Part shown: one piece after another, positions 14,208 through 22,824 of the stretch
How positions within the stretch are numbered: the first letter of the stretch is position 1
Layout: the number at the start of each line of letters is the position of its first letter
DNA from: an uncultured Pelagibacteraceae bacterium
GTDB lineage: Bacteria > Pseudomonadota > Alphaproteobacteria > Pelagibacterales > Pelagibacteraceae
Assembly (NCBI GenBank): GCA_902578175.1
Contig: CACHBY010000011.1
Coordinates: 1 to 25,055 of the forward strand
Length of the DNA stretch: 25,055 nt
Reading direction: 5' to 3'
Translations under genes and position numbers: made by a program
The notes under the pieces: generated by a model
Database searches by the model: none
What the model was told of the DNA's origin: nothing
What the model saw: only the letters and a program-made list of their open reading frames with translations

Positions 14208-16052
14208 ATGAAAAAAATCACTCTTACTTGTTCACATGCAATTGTTAAATATTTGATTGCTCAAAAAATATTAATTAATGGTAAAAAAGAACCACTCTTT
14301 CCTGGTGTCTTTGGAATTTTTGGACACGGAAATGTAGCGTGTTTAGGTCAGGCACTAGAAGAAAATCAAAAAGAATTACCAACTTATAGAGGCCATCATG
14401 AACAGAATATGGCTTTAACTGGTATAGGTTATGCTCGAGCTAAGAGAAGACAACAAATTTTTGTAGCAACATCGTCGGTTGGTCCAGGTGCAACCAACAT
14501 GGTTACAGCAGCAGCAGTTGCAATGAGTAATAGATTGCCAATTTTATTTTTACCTGGTGATACTTATGCAAATAGAATGCCAGATCCAGTATTGCAACAA
14601 GTGGAACATTTTAACAATCCAAGCGTAACTGCAAACGATGCTTTTAAACCAGTTACAAGATATTTTGATCGTATCACAAGACCTGAACAAATAATTCAAT
14701 CATTTCCAATTGCAGTTCAAACAATGTTGGACCCAGCTGATTGTGGTCCTGCTTGTATTGCGTTAAGTCAAGATATCCAAGGAAAAACTTTTGACTATCC
14801 AGAGGAATTTTTTCAAGAAAGAGTTCACACAATTCGTAGACCAAGACCAGATGAGTTTCAAATTAAAGAAGCAGCTGAGAAAATTAAATCTTCAAAAAAT
14901 CCAATAATAATATCTGGAGGTGGAGTTTTTTATTCAGATGCAATGGAAGAACTAAGTCAGTTTGCAATCAAACATAACATTCCAGTTACACAAACTGTAA
15001 TGGGTTATTCAACAATGAAGAGAGACCACTCACATTTTGCAGGTCAAATTGGAGGACTGGGAGGAAAAAACACAAATACATTAGCTAAAGAAACTGATCT
15101 TGCTATTGCTGTTGGAACAAAACTTGCTGATTTTACAACTGGATCATGGGCAAACTTTGAAAATGAAAATTTCAAATTAGTTTCTATCAATGTATCAAGA
15201 TATGATGCCAATAAACACTTAGCTCAAGCAGTCGTTGGAGATGCAAAAGTTTCGTTGACTGAACTTTCTCAAGCTTTAGGTGATTGGAAAGCAGGAGAAG
15301 ATTGGAATAAAAAATCTCAAACTGAGCTTAAGTTATGGAACGAACATATAGATAAAGAGAGTGCTCCAACCAATCAGGAAGTCCCAAGTTATGTTCAAGC
15401 AATTGGTGCAATCTATAGAAATTCTGATCCAACAGATATTGCGGTTACAGCTGCTGGAGGGTTAGTAGGTGAAGTAATTCAAGTTTGGAGACCAAGAGAA
15501 CTCAATACCCATGAAACAGAATGGGGTTTTAGTTGTATGAGTTATGAAATATCTGGAGCATTAGGAATTAAAATGGCAAATCCAGATAAAGAAGTAATCT
15601 CTTTCGTTGGAGATGGATCTTATCTATTAAATAATACTGACATTTATTCTTCAGTAATCACAAAAAATAAATTGATTATAATTGTTTGTGATAATGGAGG
15701 TTTTGCAGTTATTAATAGATTGCAATTATTCAAAGGTGGTAAAGAGTACAATAACTTATTAAAGAGCTCTAATACACCTGGCTTAGTTGATGTAGATTTT
15801 GCGAAACACGCTGAAAGTATGGGCGCGAAGTCTGAACACGTTACTTCAATTTCAGATCTTGAAGCTGCATTCAAAAGAGCTAAAGCATCTGATGTGACTT
15901 ATGTTATTTCAATTAAAACTCATGCTTATAAATGGGTCGAAGGTTCATCTTTTTGGGATAGCCCAACTTTAGAAATTCCATCTACAAATGAAAACGAAGA
16001 AGCTTTAAAACTTTACAAAGAAGGAAAAAACAAACAAAGACAGGGTATTTAG
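14208..16052 (+). CDS. iolD: 3D-(3,5/4)-trihydroxycyclohexane-1,2-dione hydrolase (IolD-like, ThDP-dependent)
   Basis: ThDP-dependent enzyme that opens the cyclohexane ring of the inositol-catabolism intermediate to 5-deoxy-glucuronate; 614 residues, the typical IolD length. The activating glutamate is Glu65 in YRGHHEQNMAL. SSVGPGATNMVTAAAVA and the conserved FLPGDTYANRMPDPVLQQ run follow. The central domain contains the SGGGVFYSDA stretch, and the diphosphate/Mg site is GDGSYLLNN (468-476). The RMPDPVLQQ region is more characteristic of IolD than of acetolactate synthase. Followed after 7 bp by a Gfo/Idh/MocA dehydrogenase. No iolE, iolB or iolC is in the window, so the complete pathway is not shown, and a variant cyclic dione substrate is possible. 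Confidence 0.9.
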   Translation: MKKITLTCSHAIVKYLIAQKILINGKKEPLFPGVFGIFGHGNVACLGQALEENQKELPTYRGHHEQNMALTGIGYARAKRRQQIFVATSSVGPGATNMVTAAAVAMSNRLPILFLPGDTYANRMPDPVLQQVEHFNNPSVTANDAFKPVTRYFDRITRPEQIIQSFPIAVQTMLDPADCGPACIALSQDIQGKTFDYPEEFFQERVHTIRRPRPDEFQIKEAAEKIKSSKNPIIISGGGVFYSDAMEELSQFAIKHNIPVTQTVMGYSTMKRDHSHFAGQIGGLGGKNTNTLAKETDLAIAVGTKLADFTTGSWANFENENFKLVSINVSRYDANKHLAQAVVGDAKVSLTELSQALGDWKAGEDWNKKSQTELKLWNEHIDKESAPTNQEVPSYVQAIGAIYRNSDPTDIAVTAAGGLVGEVIQVWRPRELNTHETEWGFSCMSYEISGALGIKMANPDKEVISFVGDGSYLLNNTDIYSSVITKNKLIIIVCDNGGFAVINRLQLFKGGKEYNNLLKSSNTPGLVDVDFAKHAESMGAKSEHVTSISDLEAAFKRAKASDVTYVISIKTHAYKWVEGSSFWDSPTLEIPSTNENEEALKLYKEGKNKQRQGI

Positions 16053-16059
16053 TCCTTTT

Positions 16060-17217
16060 ATGAACAAAGTATTTAAAGTTGGCCTGATAGGATGTGGTCA
16101 TATTTCAGAAACATATTTCAGGGCTCAAGAGTATTTCAATAATTTCAGGATTGTTAAATGTGCTGATATTAACATGGAAGCAGCAAAGAAGTGTGCAATC
16201 CATTACAATATTGAGGCTGTAACTGTTGAAGAACTCCTTAAAGATAAAGAGATTGAAATAATATTAAATCTTACAATTCCTCGAGCACATTTTGAAGTTT
16301 CAAAAATGGCTTTAGAAAATGGTAAACATTCTTATGCTGAGAAACCTATGGCTGTTAATTTTGAAGATGGAAAAAAATTAGTTGAGCTTGCTAAAGAAAA
16401 AAATCTTTATATTGGAAATGCACCAGACACTTTTTTGGGTGGAGGTATTCAAAAAACTAGAGAGTTAATTGATAATGGAGTGATTGGTGACATTAAATTG
16501 GGTAACGCTATTTTTGCTTATCCAGGAATTCAATCATATCATCCTAATCCAGAACCTTGGTTTGCTGAAAACGAAGGAGGTCCTGTAATAGATATGGGCC
16601 CGTATTATCTTACAGCGTTAGTAAATTTAATTGGTCCAGCAAAACAAGTTCAAGGAAGATGTGCAAAAGTTTTTGAAGAAAGAGAAATTGGAATAGGTTT
16701 AAAAAAAGGTCAAAAATTTAAAGTAGAAACCCCAACAACTTATCTTGCAACTATACAATTTGAAAATGATTGTATAATTCAAATTACATTGTCATTTGAT
16801 GTAGTTGCTCACCAAAGAAATCACATAGAACTTTATGGAAACAAAGGATCAATTATTGTTCCAGACCCAAATATGTTTGGTGGATCTGCATTTGTTTCAG
16901 TAACAGCAGGTGGTAATTGGGGTGAACATAAAACAGAAATGATGCCCTTAGGTAAAATTAATATTAAAAGTCAAAGTTCAAGAGCAAATGAGTCTCCAAC
17001 AAATGCGAATTATAGAGGAGCTGGTCTATCAGAGATGGCTTTTGCAATTGAGAATAATCTAGAACATCGATGTAATGGAGAACTTTCTTTGCATGTTTTA
17101 GATATCATAGACTCAACAATGAGAGCATCTCAAACAGGTATTCCTCAAGAAATAAAGACAACTTGCAAGAAGCCAAAACCTTTTACTTTAGAGGAAATAA
17201 AAAAAATATTAAACTAA
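16060..17217 (+). CDS. Gfo/Idh/MocA-family dehydrogenase (inositol dehydrogenase-like context)
   Basis: NAD(P)-dependent sugar/polyol oxidoreductase, 385 residues. The Rossmann start is GLIGCGHIS (8-16), the cofactor/catalytic EKP is residues 94-96, and the C-terminal substrate domain begins with FAYPGIQSYHPNPEPW. GGPVIDMGPYYL places Asp178 and tyrosines at the position where many members have the catalytic histidine, a subfamily trait. Immediately downstream of iolD (7 bp) and followed after 18 bp by an SDR, so probably one operon. By context it may oxidise an inositol or a sugar acid upstream of IolD. Not closely similar to the 4712-5794 family member apart from the fold motifs. Confidence 0.88.
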   Translation: MNKVFKVGLIGCGHISETYFRAQEYFNNFRIVKCADINMEAAKKCAIHYNIEAVTVEELLKDKEIEIILNLTIPRAHFEVSKMALENGKHSYAEKPMAVNFEDGKKLVELAKEKNLYIGNAPDTFLGGGIQKTRELIDNGVIGDIKLGNAIFAYPGIQSYHPNPEPWFAENEGGPVIDMGPYYLTALVNLIGPAKQVQGRCAKVFEEREIGIGLKKGQKFKVETPTTYLATIQFENDCIIQITLSFDVVAHQRNHIELYGNKGSIIVPDPNMFGGSAFVSVTAGGNWGEHKTEMMPLGKINIKSQSSRANESPTNANYRGAGLSEMAFAIENNLEHRCNGELSLHVLDIIDSTMRASQTGIPQEIKTTCKKPKPFTLEEIKKILN

Positions 17218-17235
17218 TCATAAATTTTTATCTCA

Positions 17236-17997
17236 ATGAAAGTTCAATATTTTGATTTAAAAGATAAACGCGCATTAGTTTCAGGTGGAGCATCTGGTAT
17301 CGGTGCATCAATTGTTGAACACCTATGTGAACAAGGTGTTGAGGTTTATTTTTTCGATATAGATAAAAAAGGAGCTGAAAAATTAATTTCAAAAATTAAA
17401 AAGAAAAAACAAAAAATACCTTCTTTTCAATTTTGTAATATTAAAAATATAAAAAAATATAAAACTCTAATTCAGAACATTATTAAAAAGAAGGGAACAA
17501 TTGATATTTTAGTTAACAACGCTTCAAATGATCAAAGGCACACTCTTGAGGAAGTTACAGAAAAATACTGGGATGAAAGAATGGCAATAAATTTAAAGCA
17601 CTATTTATTCGCTATTCAAACAGTTAAAAAAAGCATGATTAAAAACAAAGGTGGATCAATAATAAATCTAGGTTCTGTTAGTTGGATTAGGGGAGCCGTA
17701 ATGTTTCCAGCATATAGTACAGCAAAAGCTGCAATTTATGGTTTAACAAAATCTTTAGCTAAAGATTTAGGACAACACAATATTAGAATAAACTCCATTG
17801 CTCCTGGGTCAGTTGCAACTAAAAGACAGTCAAAATTATGGTTAAATCCAAAATTTAAAAAAGAAATTTTAGATAAACAGTGTCTTAAAAAACAAGTATT
17901 ACCTGAGGATGTCTCAAGAATGGTTTTATATTTAGCATCAGATGTTTCATCTGGATGTACAAAACAAAATTTTACAGTAGATGCTGGTTTAATTTAA
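17236..17997 (+). CDS. Short-chain dehydrogenase/reductase (SDR)
   Basis: Classical SDR of 253 residues. Cofactor motif GGASGIGAS is at 17-25 with an acidic residue after strand 2 (YFFDID), pointing to NAD(H). NNAS is at 95-98 in place of the usual NNAG. Catalytic residues are Asn119, Ser147, Tyr160 and Lys164 (YSTAK). PGSVATKR follows strand 6. A Lys-rich stretch at 54-60 is odd for the family but sits in a surface loop. Third gene of the iolD operon and ends 3 bp from the convergent pdxA-like gene, with no terminator between. Likely a sugar or sugar-acid dehydrogenase serving the same pathway. Confidence 0.9.
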   Translation: MKVQYFDLKDKRALVSGGASGIGASIVEHLCEQGVEVYFFDIDKKGAEKLISKIKKKKQKIPSFQFCNIKNIKKYKTLIQNIIKKKGTIDILVNNASNDQRHTLEEVTEKYWDERMAINLKHYLFAIQTVKKSMIKNKGGSIINLGSVSWIRGAVMFPAYSTAKAAIYGLTKSLAKDLGQHNIRINSIAPGSVATKRQSKLWLNPKFKKEILDKQCLKKQVLPEDVSRMVLYLASDVSSGCTKQNFTVDAGLI

Positions 17998-18000
17998 AGC

Positions 18001-19002
18001 TTAGCTTAACTTCTTTTTATTTTCAGCCATTGATAATGCAATTTTAAATGAATTTAAAATTGGAGCTAAGTTAGCTTCATTTTTTCCAGCAATTGCAAAT
18101 GCAGATCCATGTGCAGTTGTTGTTACAGGAACTGTTAAACCACCTTGCACAGTAACCCCTCTATCAAAACCAAATGCTTTAAGTCCAGATTGAAGTGCAT
18201 CATGATACATTCCAACCATACAATCATGGTTTTTATTTTTATATGCAACTACAAAAGATGTATCGCACGGTAATGGTCCATCCGTATTAAATCCAAGTTT
18301 TTTTGCCTCTTCTATTGCTGGAATAATTTCATCTTTTTCTTCAGTGCCAAATTCTGCATGTGGATTAAGTGCTTGAACTGCTATTCTTGGATTTTTCACA
18401 CCGTTCAATTCCATAACTTCGTTAATTAATTTAATCGGCTTTAAGATATTTTCTTTTGTAATATGTTGAGCAACCTCTTTAATTGGAATATGAGAAGTTA
18501 CTCTTGCAGTCCAAAAATTGTCTATAACATTAAACTCACAACAAAAACTTTTGACATCCAATTTTTCAGCCATTAATTGTAACTCGTCTGAATGAGTGTT
18601 TCCTCCAAGTTTTAAACTTGTCTTATTCATTGGAGCAAAATTAATTGCATCAATTTTTTTTTCTTTAGCGAGAGTTAGTGCTAAATCTAAAGCTTCTAAA
18701 ACACTTTCACCTGATTCTTTTGAAGGTTCAGCTATTTTATATTTATGATTTTTACCTTTTGAAATATCTAATAAAAATCTATTCGATTTCTTAAAATCAA
18801 TTTGATCAAAATCTTCTACGATTTCAAGTTGATGAGAGTTGCCAGTTATATTATTTCCACTTTCAAGAATTTGTTTTTCACCAATTACAACAATATTTGC
18901 TTTATTAGTAACTTCTTCCTTTAATAGTTTTGAAATAAGCTCTGGTCCTATTCCTGCTGGATCCCCGAGTAAAAGAGCAATGTTACTTTTATTTTGTTCC
19001 AT
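18001..19002 (-). CDS. pdxA: PdxA-family dehydrogenase (4-hydroxythreonine-4-phosphate / 4-phospho-erythronate type)
   Basis: Metal- and NAD-dependent oxidative decarboxylase, 333 residues. GDPAGIGPE (13-21) is the family's N-terminal signature. Metal-binding histidines are His171 (TSHIPIKEV) and His267 (GMYHDALQ), with His137 in NTHSDEL; LNPHAEFG and the C-terminal HGSAFAIAGKN complete the pattern. It could make the B6 precursor or act as a catabolic PdxA2-type enzyme on 4-phosphorylated sugar acids. The location, divergent from a TTT carboxylate transporter and convergent with sugar dehydrogenases, favours the catabolic reading. Sequence alone does not decide it, and no kinase partner typical of PdxA2 loci is adjacent. 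Confidence 0.85.
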   Translation of the reverse strand: MEQNKSNIALLLGDPAGIGPELISKLLKEEVTNKANIVVIGEKQILESGNNITGNSHQLEIVEDFDQIDFKKSNRFLLDISKGKNHKYKIAEPSKESGESVLEALDLALTLAKEKKIDAINFAPMNKTSLKLGGNTHSDELQLMAEKLDVKSFCCEFNVIDNFWTARVTSHIPIKEVAQHITKENILKPIKLINEVMELNGVKNPRIAVQALNPHAEFGTEEKDEIIPAIEEAKKLGFNTDGPLPCDTSFVVAYKNKNHDCMVGMYHDALQSGLKAFGFDRGVTVQGGLTVPVTTTAHGSAFAIAGKNEANLAPILNSFKIALSMAENKKKLS

Positions 19003-19004
19003 TT

Positions 19005-19034
19005 TTTACTTTACGTTCTGTGTAAGAGTATGAT
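19005..19034 (+). promoter_or_regulatory. Candidate promoter of tctC
   Basis: TTTACT (19005-19010) and TATGAT (19029-19034) are separated by 18 bp in the 87-bp divergent gap between the pdxA-like gene and tctC. The start would be near 19041, just before an AT-only imperfect palindrome (GTATATAAG-TTATAT, 19044-19058). The same -10 hexamer appears before the sugar-binding-protein gene. Confidence 0.38.
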
Positions 19035-19078
19035 TAAATATTTGTATATAAGTTATATATATAAACTAAATAAACTAA

Positions 19079-19084
19079 AGAGGG
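19079..19084 (+). promoter_or_regulatory. Strong Shine-Dalgarno that sets the tctC start
   Basis: AGAGGG lies 5 nt before the ATG at 19090. The frame is open further upstream to 18994, but that extension overlaps the pdxA-like gene and would bury the signal peptide, so 19090 is the start. Confidence 0.65.
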
Positions 19085-19089
19085 AAATA

Positions 19090-20064
19090 ATGAAAAAAAG
19101 CTTTAAACTATTTTTAGCAGCTGCTTTTTTAGTAACTGAATTTTTTGTTGTAGCTCTTCCATTAATGATCACTTCAGCAAAAGCTGATGGACATCCAATA
19201 CAAGCAATTACTCACGCTGGTTTTGGTGGTGGAACTGACGTTACTACTAGAATGATGTTATTAAGAGCAAGAAGAGTTCTTAAACAAGATATGCAGTTAG
19301 TGAATAAAAAAGGTGGTGGTGGAGCAGCATCTATGGATTACATGATGTCTTTACCTGCAGATGGTAACCACACTTTAACTTGGACTACTGGTCACGCAGT
19401 ATCAATGGCTTTAGGAAAAACTAAAGTTAAATTGAGTGATATGCAGCCTTTAGCAAGAGGTACAGACGATCCTCAATTATTTGTTGTTAACTGTAACAAT
19501 GAAATTAAAGATGCTAAGAAATTCATTAGCGCACAAAAATCTAAATCATTAAAATATGGAACAACACATACCGGTGGTATTGATGACGTTAGTGCAATTG
19601 CATTTACTAAAAAAGGCGGATTAACAGATCCAACTATTGTTGCTTACAAAGGTGTAGCACCGATTAAAACTAACTTAATCAAAGGTGATATCGATGTAGG
19701 TGTTTTAAACTTAGGTGAAGCATTAACTGAAATCAACGAGGGTAAACTTTGTGTATCAGTTGTATTAGCAAACGAAAGAATGGCTAAAATTGGAGATTCT
19801 CCAACAGCTAAAGAATTAGGAATTCCTGTTTCTTTATCTACTGTTAGAGGTTTCGTAACTAAAAAAGGTGCTCCAGCAGACAGAGTAAAACAATTAGAAG
19901 CTGGAATGATGAAAGCTATGAGCCACAACTATTACAAAAATTTCTTAACTGAAATAGGTCTTGATGACACTAGTGTAGTTGGTGCTGACGAGTGGGGTAA
20001 GCAAATGGAAGAAATGCTTACTGAAATGACTGCTCAGCTAAAAGCTTTAGGTTACATTAACTAA
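19090..20064 (+). CDS. tctC: TTT transporter periplasmic binding protein (TctC / Bug family)
   Basis: Periplasmic receptor of a tripartite tricarboxylate transporter, 324 residues. Residues 1-32 are a signal peptide ending TSAKA. The Bug-fold pattern follows: the AGFGGGTDVTTRMM loop near residue 43 corresponds to the usual GGxxD ligand loop. NKKGGGGAASMDYM, GVAPIKTNLIKGDIDVG and KELGIPV..RGFVTKKGAP are further conserved positions. The ligand loop keeps the aspartate, compatible with a carboxylate ligand. Clearly more G/C-rich codons and a stronger ribosome site than its permease genes suggest high expression. First gene of tctCBA, followed after 23 bp by tctB and an intervening terminator. 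Confidence 0.93.
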   Translation: MKKSFKLFLAAAFLVTEFFVVALPLMITSAKADGHPIQAITHAGFGGGTDVTTRMMLLRARRVLKQDMQLVNKKGGGGAASMDYMMSLPADGNHTLTWTTGHAVSMALGKTKVKLSDMQPLARGTDDPQLFVVNCNNEIKDAKKFISAQKSKSLKYGTTHTGGIDDVSAIAFTKKGGLTDPTIVAYKGVAPIKTNLIKGDIDVGVLNLGEALTEINEGKLCVSVVLANERMAKIGDSPTAKELGIPVSLSTVRGFVTKKGAPADRVKQLEAGMMKAMSHNYYKNFLTEIGLDDTSVVGADEWGKQMEEMLTEMTAQLKALGYIN

Positions 20065-20087
20065 TCTAATTTAAAGTACATTTGCAT

Positions 20088-20594
20088 ATGAAGAATGTAC
20101 AAAAACAAAAAAGGGCAAACAAAAGTTTGCCCTTTTTTTTTAGAGACGAGTTTAAAGTCTCTTTTGTAATTATATTCATATCTGTAGCATTATTAATCAC
20201 TACTTTTACTTTCGATATTGTCCCCCCTATTTTAAACAGAGGAATACAGCCAGCAACATTTCCAAAAGCACTTTTGGTTTTAATAATAGTTATGACTTTA
20301 TTAATCTATTATTTAGCAACTAAAAATCCTTGGAAAGTTCAAACAAAATTACCAAAATCATTCTTTTTAACCCTTCTAAGTTTTTTTATTTTTGTAGTGA
20401 TTTCAAAAACTTTAGATTTCTTTTTAGCAATCTCAGCTTTATCTATTTTTGTTTCTTATTATTGGGGAGAGAAAAGAATATTTTATTTATTACTTGTAGG
20501 AATTATTTTTCCTGTAATTGTCTTTATTTTTTTTGAAACAATTTTAGGTTTAAGATTTCCACCTGGAATTATAACTAATATTTATTATAGCTAG
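20088..20594 (+). CDS. tctB: TTT transporter small membrane subunit (TctB)
   Basis: Four-helix subunit of the tripartite tricarboxylate transporter, 168 residues from the ATG at 20088 (a TTG two codons earlier is possible). Hydrophobic helices lie at about residues 25-45, 62-82, 90-122 and 128-155. GIQPATFPKALL before helix 2 is the conserved TctB element. The first 15 residues, rich in Lys/Arg/Gln, are encoded by the intrinsic terminator at 20107-20141, so this N-terminus may be conserved as RNA rather than protein. No in-frame ATG, GTG or TTG was seen between the terminator and helix 1. The stop codon is immediately followed by the tctA start. Confidence 0.88.
   Translation: MKNVQKQKRANKSLPFFFRDEFKVSFVIIFISVALLITTFTFDIVPPILNRGIQPATFPKALLVLIIVMTLLIYYLATKNPWKVQTKLPKSFFLTLLSFFIFVVISKTLDFFLAISALSIFVSYYWGEKRIFYLLLVGIIFPVIVFIFFETILGLRFPPGIITNIYYS
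20107..20141 (+). terminator. Intrinsic terminator inside the 5' end of tctB
   Basis: A perfect stem GGGCAAAC / GTTTGCCC (20113-20120 with 20125-20132) carries an AAAA loop, extended by six A-T pairs and followed by a run of nine T. This is a textbook rho-independent terminator about 45 nt after the tctC stop. It would end most transcripts after tctC and let only a fraction read into tctBA. Confidence 0.88.
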
Positions 20595-22073
20595 ATGGAT
20601 AATTTATTATTAATGATGGCTCCTTTGTTTAGCTCAAAGCTATTGTTAGTTTTATTTTTTGGAACTTTGTTTGGTTTAATATTGGGTGTTCTACCCGGTC
20701 TAGGACCAACAACAGGTGGTGCATTAATTTTACCTTTTACAATGACACTTGACCCATTGTCAGCAATTGTATTGTTAACCTCTATTTATTGTGCTGGTAC
20801 TTACGGTGGTGCAATAACAGCAGTTTTAATAAATACACCAGGAACTCCAGCAGCTGCAGCAACTTGTTTAGATGGCTATCCTTTAGCACAAAAAGGAGAG
20901 GCTGGAAGAGCTTTAGGAATGGCTACTGTTTCAAGCACAGCTGGAGGTATTTTTAGTGTTATTATACTTGTCTTTTTTGCACCTATATTGGCTCAGCTCG
21001 CATATGAATTTGGTCAACCAGAATATTTTGCATTAGCTATCTTTGGTTTAACGATGCTTGCATCAATTGGAGAGGGTAGTCCCATTAAGAATTTGATTGC
21101 AGGTGCATTTGGTATTTTGATTTCAACAGTTGGTAAAGATTTTATGACATCAATTGATCGATTTACTTTTGGAATTAATGAATTAACAGAAGGTATTGGT
21201 TTTATTCCAGTAGTTGTTGGGTTGTTTGCAATGAGTGAGATGTTAACTCAGTCAACTTTAATTAATCAAGTATTTAACAGAATAGCTTTAAAAGCAATCA
21301 AACTTCCAAGTAAAGATGATTACAAAAAAACTTGGAAAACAATTTTAAGATCAAGTGGTATAGGTTCTTTTATTGGAGTGTTGCCTGCAGAAGGTGGAAC
21401 AGTTGCATCTTTAATTGGATATTCAGAGGCAAAAAGATTTTCTAAAAATCCTGAAGAATTTGGAAAAGGTTCTATAGAAGGTATTGCGGGTGCAGAAGCT
21501 GCAAACAATGCAGCAACTGGTGGTGCGATGGTTCCAACGCTTGCACTTGGAATTCCTGGTAGTGCAACAACAGCTGTTATCTTAACAGGATTAATTATAC
21601 ATGGGGTTAGACCTGGACCTGATTTATTTAGAGAACAACCAGATTTTTTATATGGAATTTTTGGAGCAATGCTTATTGCTAACATTTTATTTTTTATATT
21701 TGGTTTTTTTGGTGCAAAAATTTTTGCAAGAATAACTTTGGTGCCTAATAAAATATTATGGCCAATGATTTTTGCAGTTTCAGTTTGCGGAACATATTCA
21801 TTAAATCAATCTATAATTGACGTTTGGATAATGTTATTTTTTGGTGTAGTCGGTTTCTTTATGAGAAGGTACGGTTTCTCAGTTGTCCCCGTTATCATTG
21901 GGTTGATTTTAGGTGAGCTAGTAGAGGGAACATTAAGACAATCTCTGGTTATATTTGATGGAAATTGGTTTATGTTTTTCACAAGACCAATAGCTTTAAC
22001 ATTTTTTATTTTATCTTTAATTGCTTTAGCTTTTCCTTTAATAAGGTCAAAAAAATTTAAAAAATATAGATGA
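20595..22073 (+). CDS. tctA: TTT transporter large membrane subunit (TctA)
   Basis: Large permease subunit of the tripartite tricarboxylate transporter; 492 residues and 11-12 predicted helices, standard for TctA. The first signature, GVLPGLGPTTGGALILPFT, is at residues 31-49. The TYGGAITAVLINTPGTPAAA segment follows near 74, and the second half repeats the pattern with GVLPAEGGTVASLIGYSEA and ALGIPGSATTAVILTGL. The ATG directly abuts the tctB stop and has no Shine-Dalgarno, so translation is probably coupled. The 3' end overlaps the SDR start by 4 bp (ATGA at 22070-22073), extending the operon into metabolic genes. Confidence 0.96.
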   Translation: MDNLLLMMAPLFSSKLLLVLFFGTLFGLILGVLPGLGPTTGGALILPFTMTLDPLSAIVLLTSIYCAGTYGGAITAVLINTPGTPAAAATCLDGYPLAQKGEAGRALGMATVSSTAGGIFSVIILVFFAPILAQLAYEFGQPEYFALAIFGLTMLASIGEGSPIKNLIAGAFGILISTVGKDFMTSIDRFTFGINELTEGIGFIPVVVGLFAMSEMLTQSTLINQVFNRIALKAIKLPSKDDYKKTWKTILRSSGIGSFIGVLPAEGGTVASLIGYSEAKRFSKNPEEFGKGSIEGIAGAEAANNAATGGAMVPTLALGIPGSATTAVILTGLIIHGVRPGPDLFREQPDFLYGIFGAMLIANILFFIFGFFGAKIFARITLVPNKILWPMIFAVSVCGTYSLNQSIIDVWIMLFFGVVGFFMRRYGFSVVPVIIGLILGELVEGTLRQSLVIFDGNWFMFFTRPIALTFFILSLIALAFPLIRSKKFKKYR

Positions 22074-22819
22074 TTAAATTTGATTTGAATAACAGAGTAG
22101 CAATTGTAACTGGTGGAGCTCAAGGGTTTGGTTTAGCTATTACTGAAAGATTTATCGAGTCTGGAGCTAAAGTAGTAATTTGGGATATCGACGAAGGAGA
22201 AGCAAAAAAAGCTTTAGAAAAAGTAAATTCTGAAAATTTAACGTATCAAATAGTTGATGTGAGCAACTATGAAACAATTAATTCAAATCTATCTGAAGTT
22301 GAAAAATCACATGGCAAGATTGATATCTTTATAAATAATGCAGGTGTAGCAGGGATGAACACTACAGTTGCAGAGTACCCAATAGAAGAGTGGAATAAGG
22401 TTATTAACCTTAATTTAAATGCAGTCTTTTACTGTTGTAAAGCAGTTGTTCCATTTATGGCTAAGAATGATTATGGAAGGATTGTAAATATTGCCTCTAT
22501 TGCAGGTAAAGAGGGAAATCCGAATGCAAGCGCTTACAGTACTTCAAAAGCAGGAGTTATAGGATTAACTAAATCTTTAGGTAAAGAACTTGCACAAAAA
22601 AATATCGCAGTAAATTGTGTAACTCCAGCTGCAGCAAAAACTAGAATTTTTGATCAAATGACCGAGGAGCATATAAATTATATGCTTTCAAAAATACCAA
22701 GAAATAAATTTGCTAAAGTAGAGGAATTAGCTTCATTGGTTGCTTGGTTATCAAGCGAAGAAAACTCTTTCTCAACAGCTGCAGTATTTGATTTAAGCGG
22801 TGGTAGAGCAACTTATTAA
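22070..22819 (+). CDS. Short-chain dehydrogenase/reductase (SDR) coupled to TctA
   Basis: Classical SDR of 249 residues. Cofactor motif GGAQGFGLA is at 15-23 with Asp39 in VIWDID, indicating NAD(H) preference. NNAG is at 89-92. Catalytic residues are Ser143 (ASIAG), Tyr156 and Lys160 (YSTSK). Similar in length and pattern to sugar and 3-oxoacyl reductases (FabG-like, glucose dehydrogenase-like). The ATG overlaps the tctA stop by 4 bp, which places it in the same transcript as the transporter. It most likely oxidises the imported compound or a derivative. Followed after 5 bp by the ROK kinase. Confidence 0.9.
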   Translation: MIKFDLNNRVAIVTGGAQGFGLAITERFIESGAKVVIWDIDEGEAKKALEKVNSENLTYQIVDVSNYETINSNLSEVEKSHGKIDIFINNAGVAGMNTTVAEYPIEEWNKVINLNLNAVFYCCKAVVPFMAKNDYGRIVNIASIAGKEGNPNASAYSTSKAGVIGLTKSLGKELAQKNIAVNCVTPAAAKTRIFDQMTEEHINYMLSKIPRNKFAKVEELASLVAWLSSEENSFSTAAVFDLSGGRATY

Positions 22820-22824
22820 TAATT

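Noticed and set aside
19044..19058. GTATAT-AAG-TTATAT before tctC as a third copy of the dctP/panE operator
   Set aside because: Only about 9 of 15 positions agree and the region is nearly pure A/T, so a match of this quality is expected by chance.
18994..19089. Upstream extension of tctC
   Set aside because: It overlaps the start of the pdxA-like gene and precedes a perfect Shine-Dalgarno, ATG and signal peptide at 19090.
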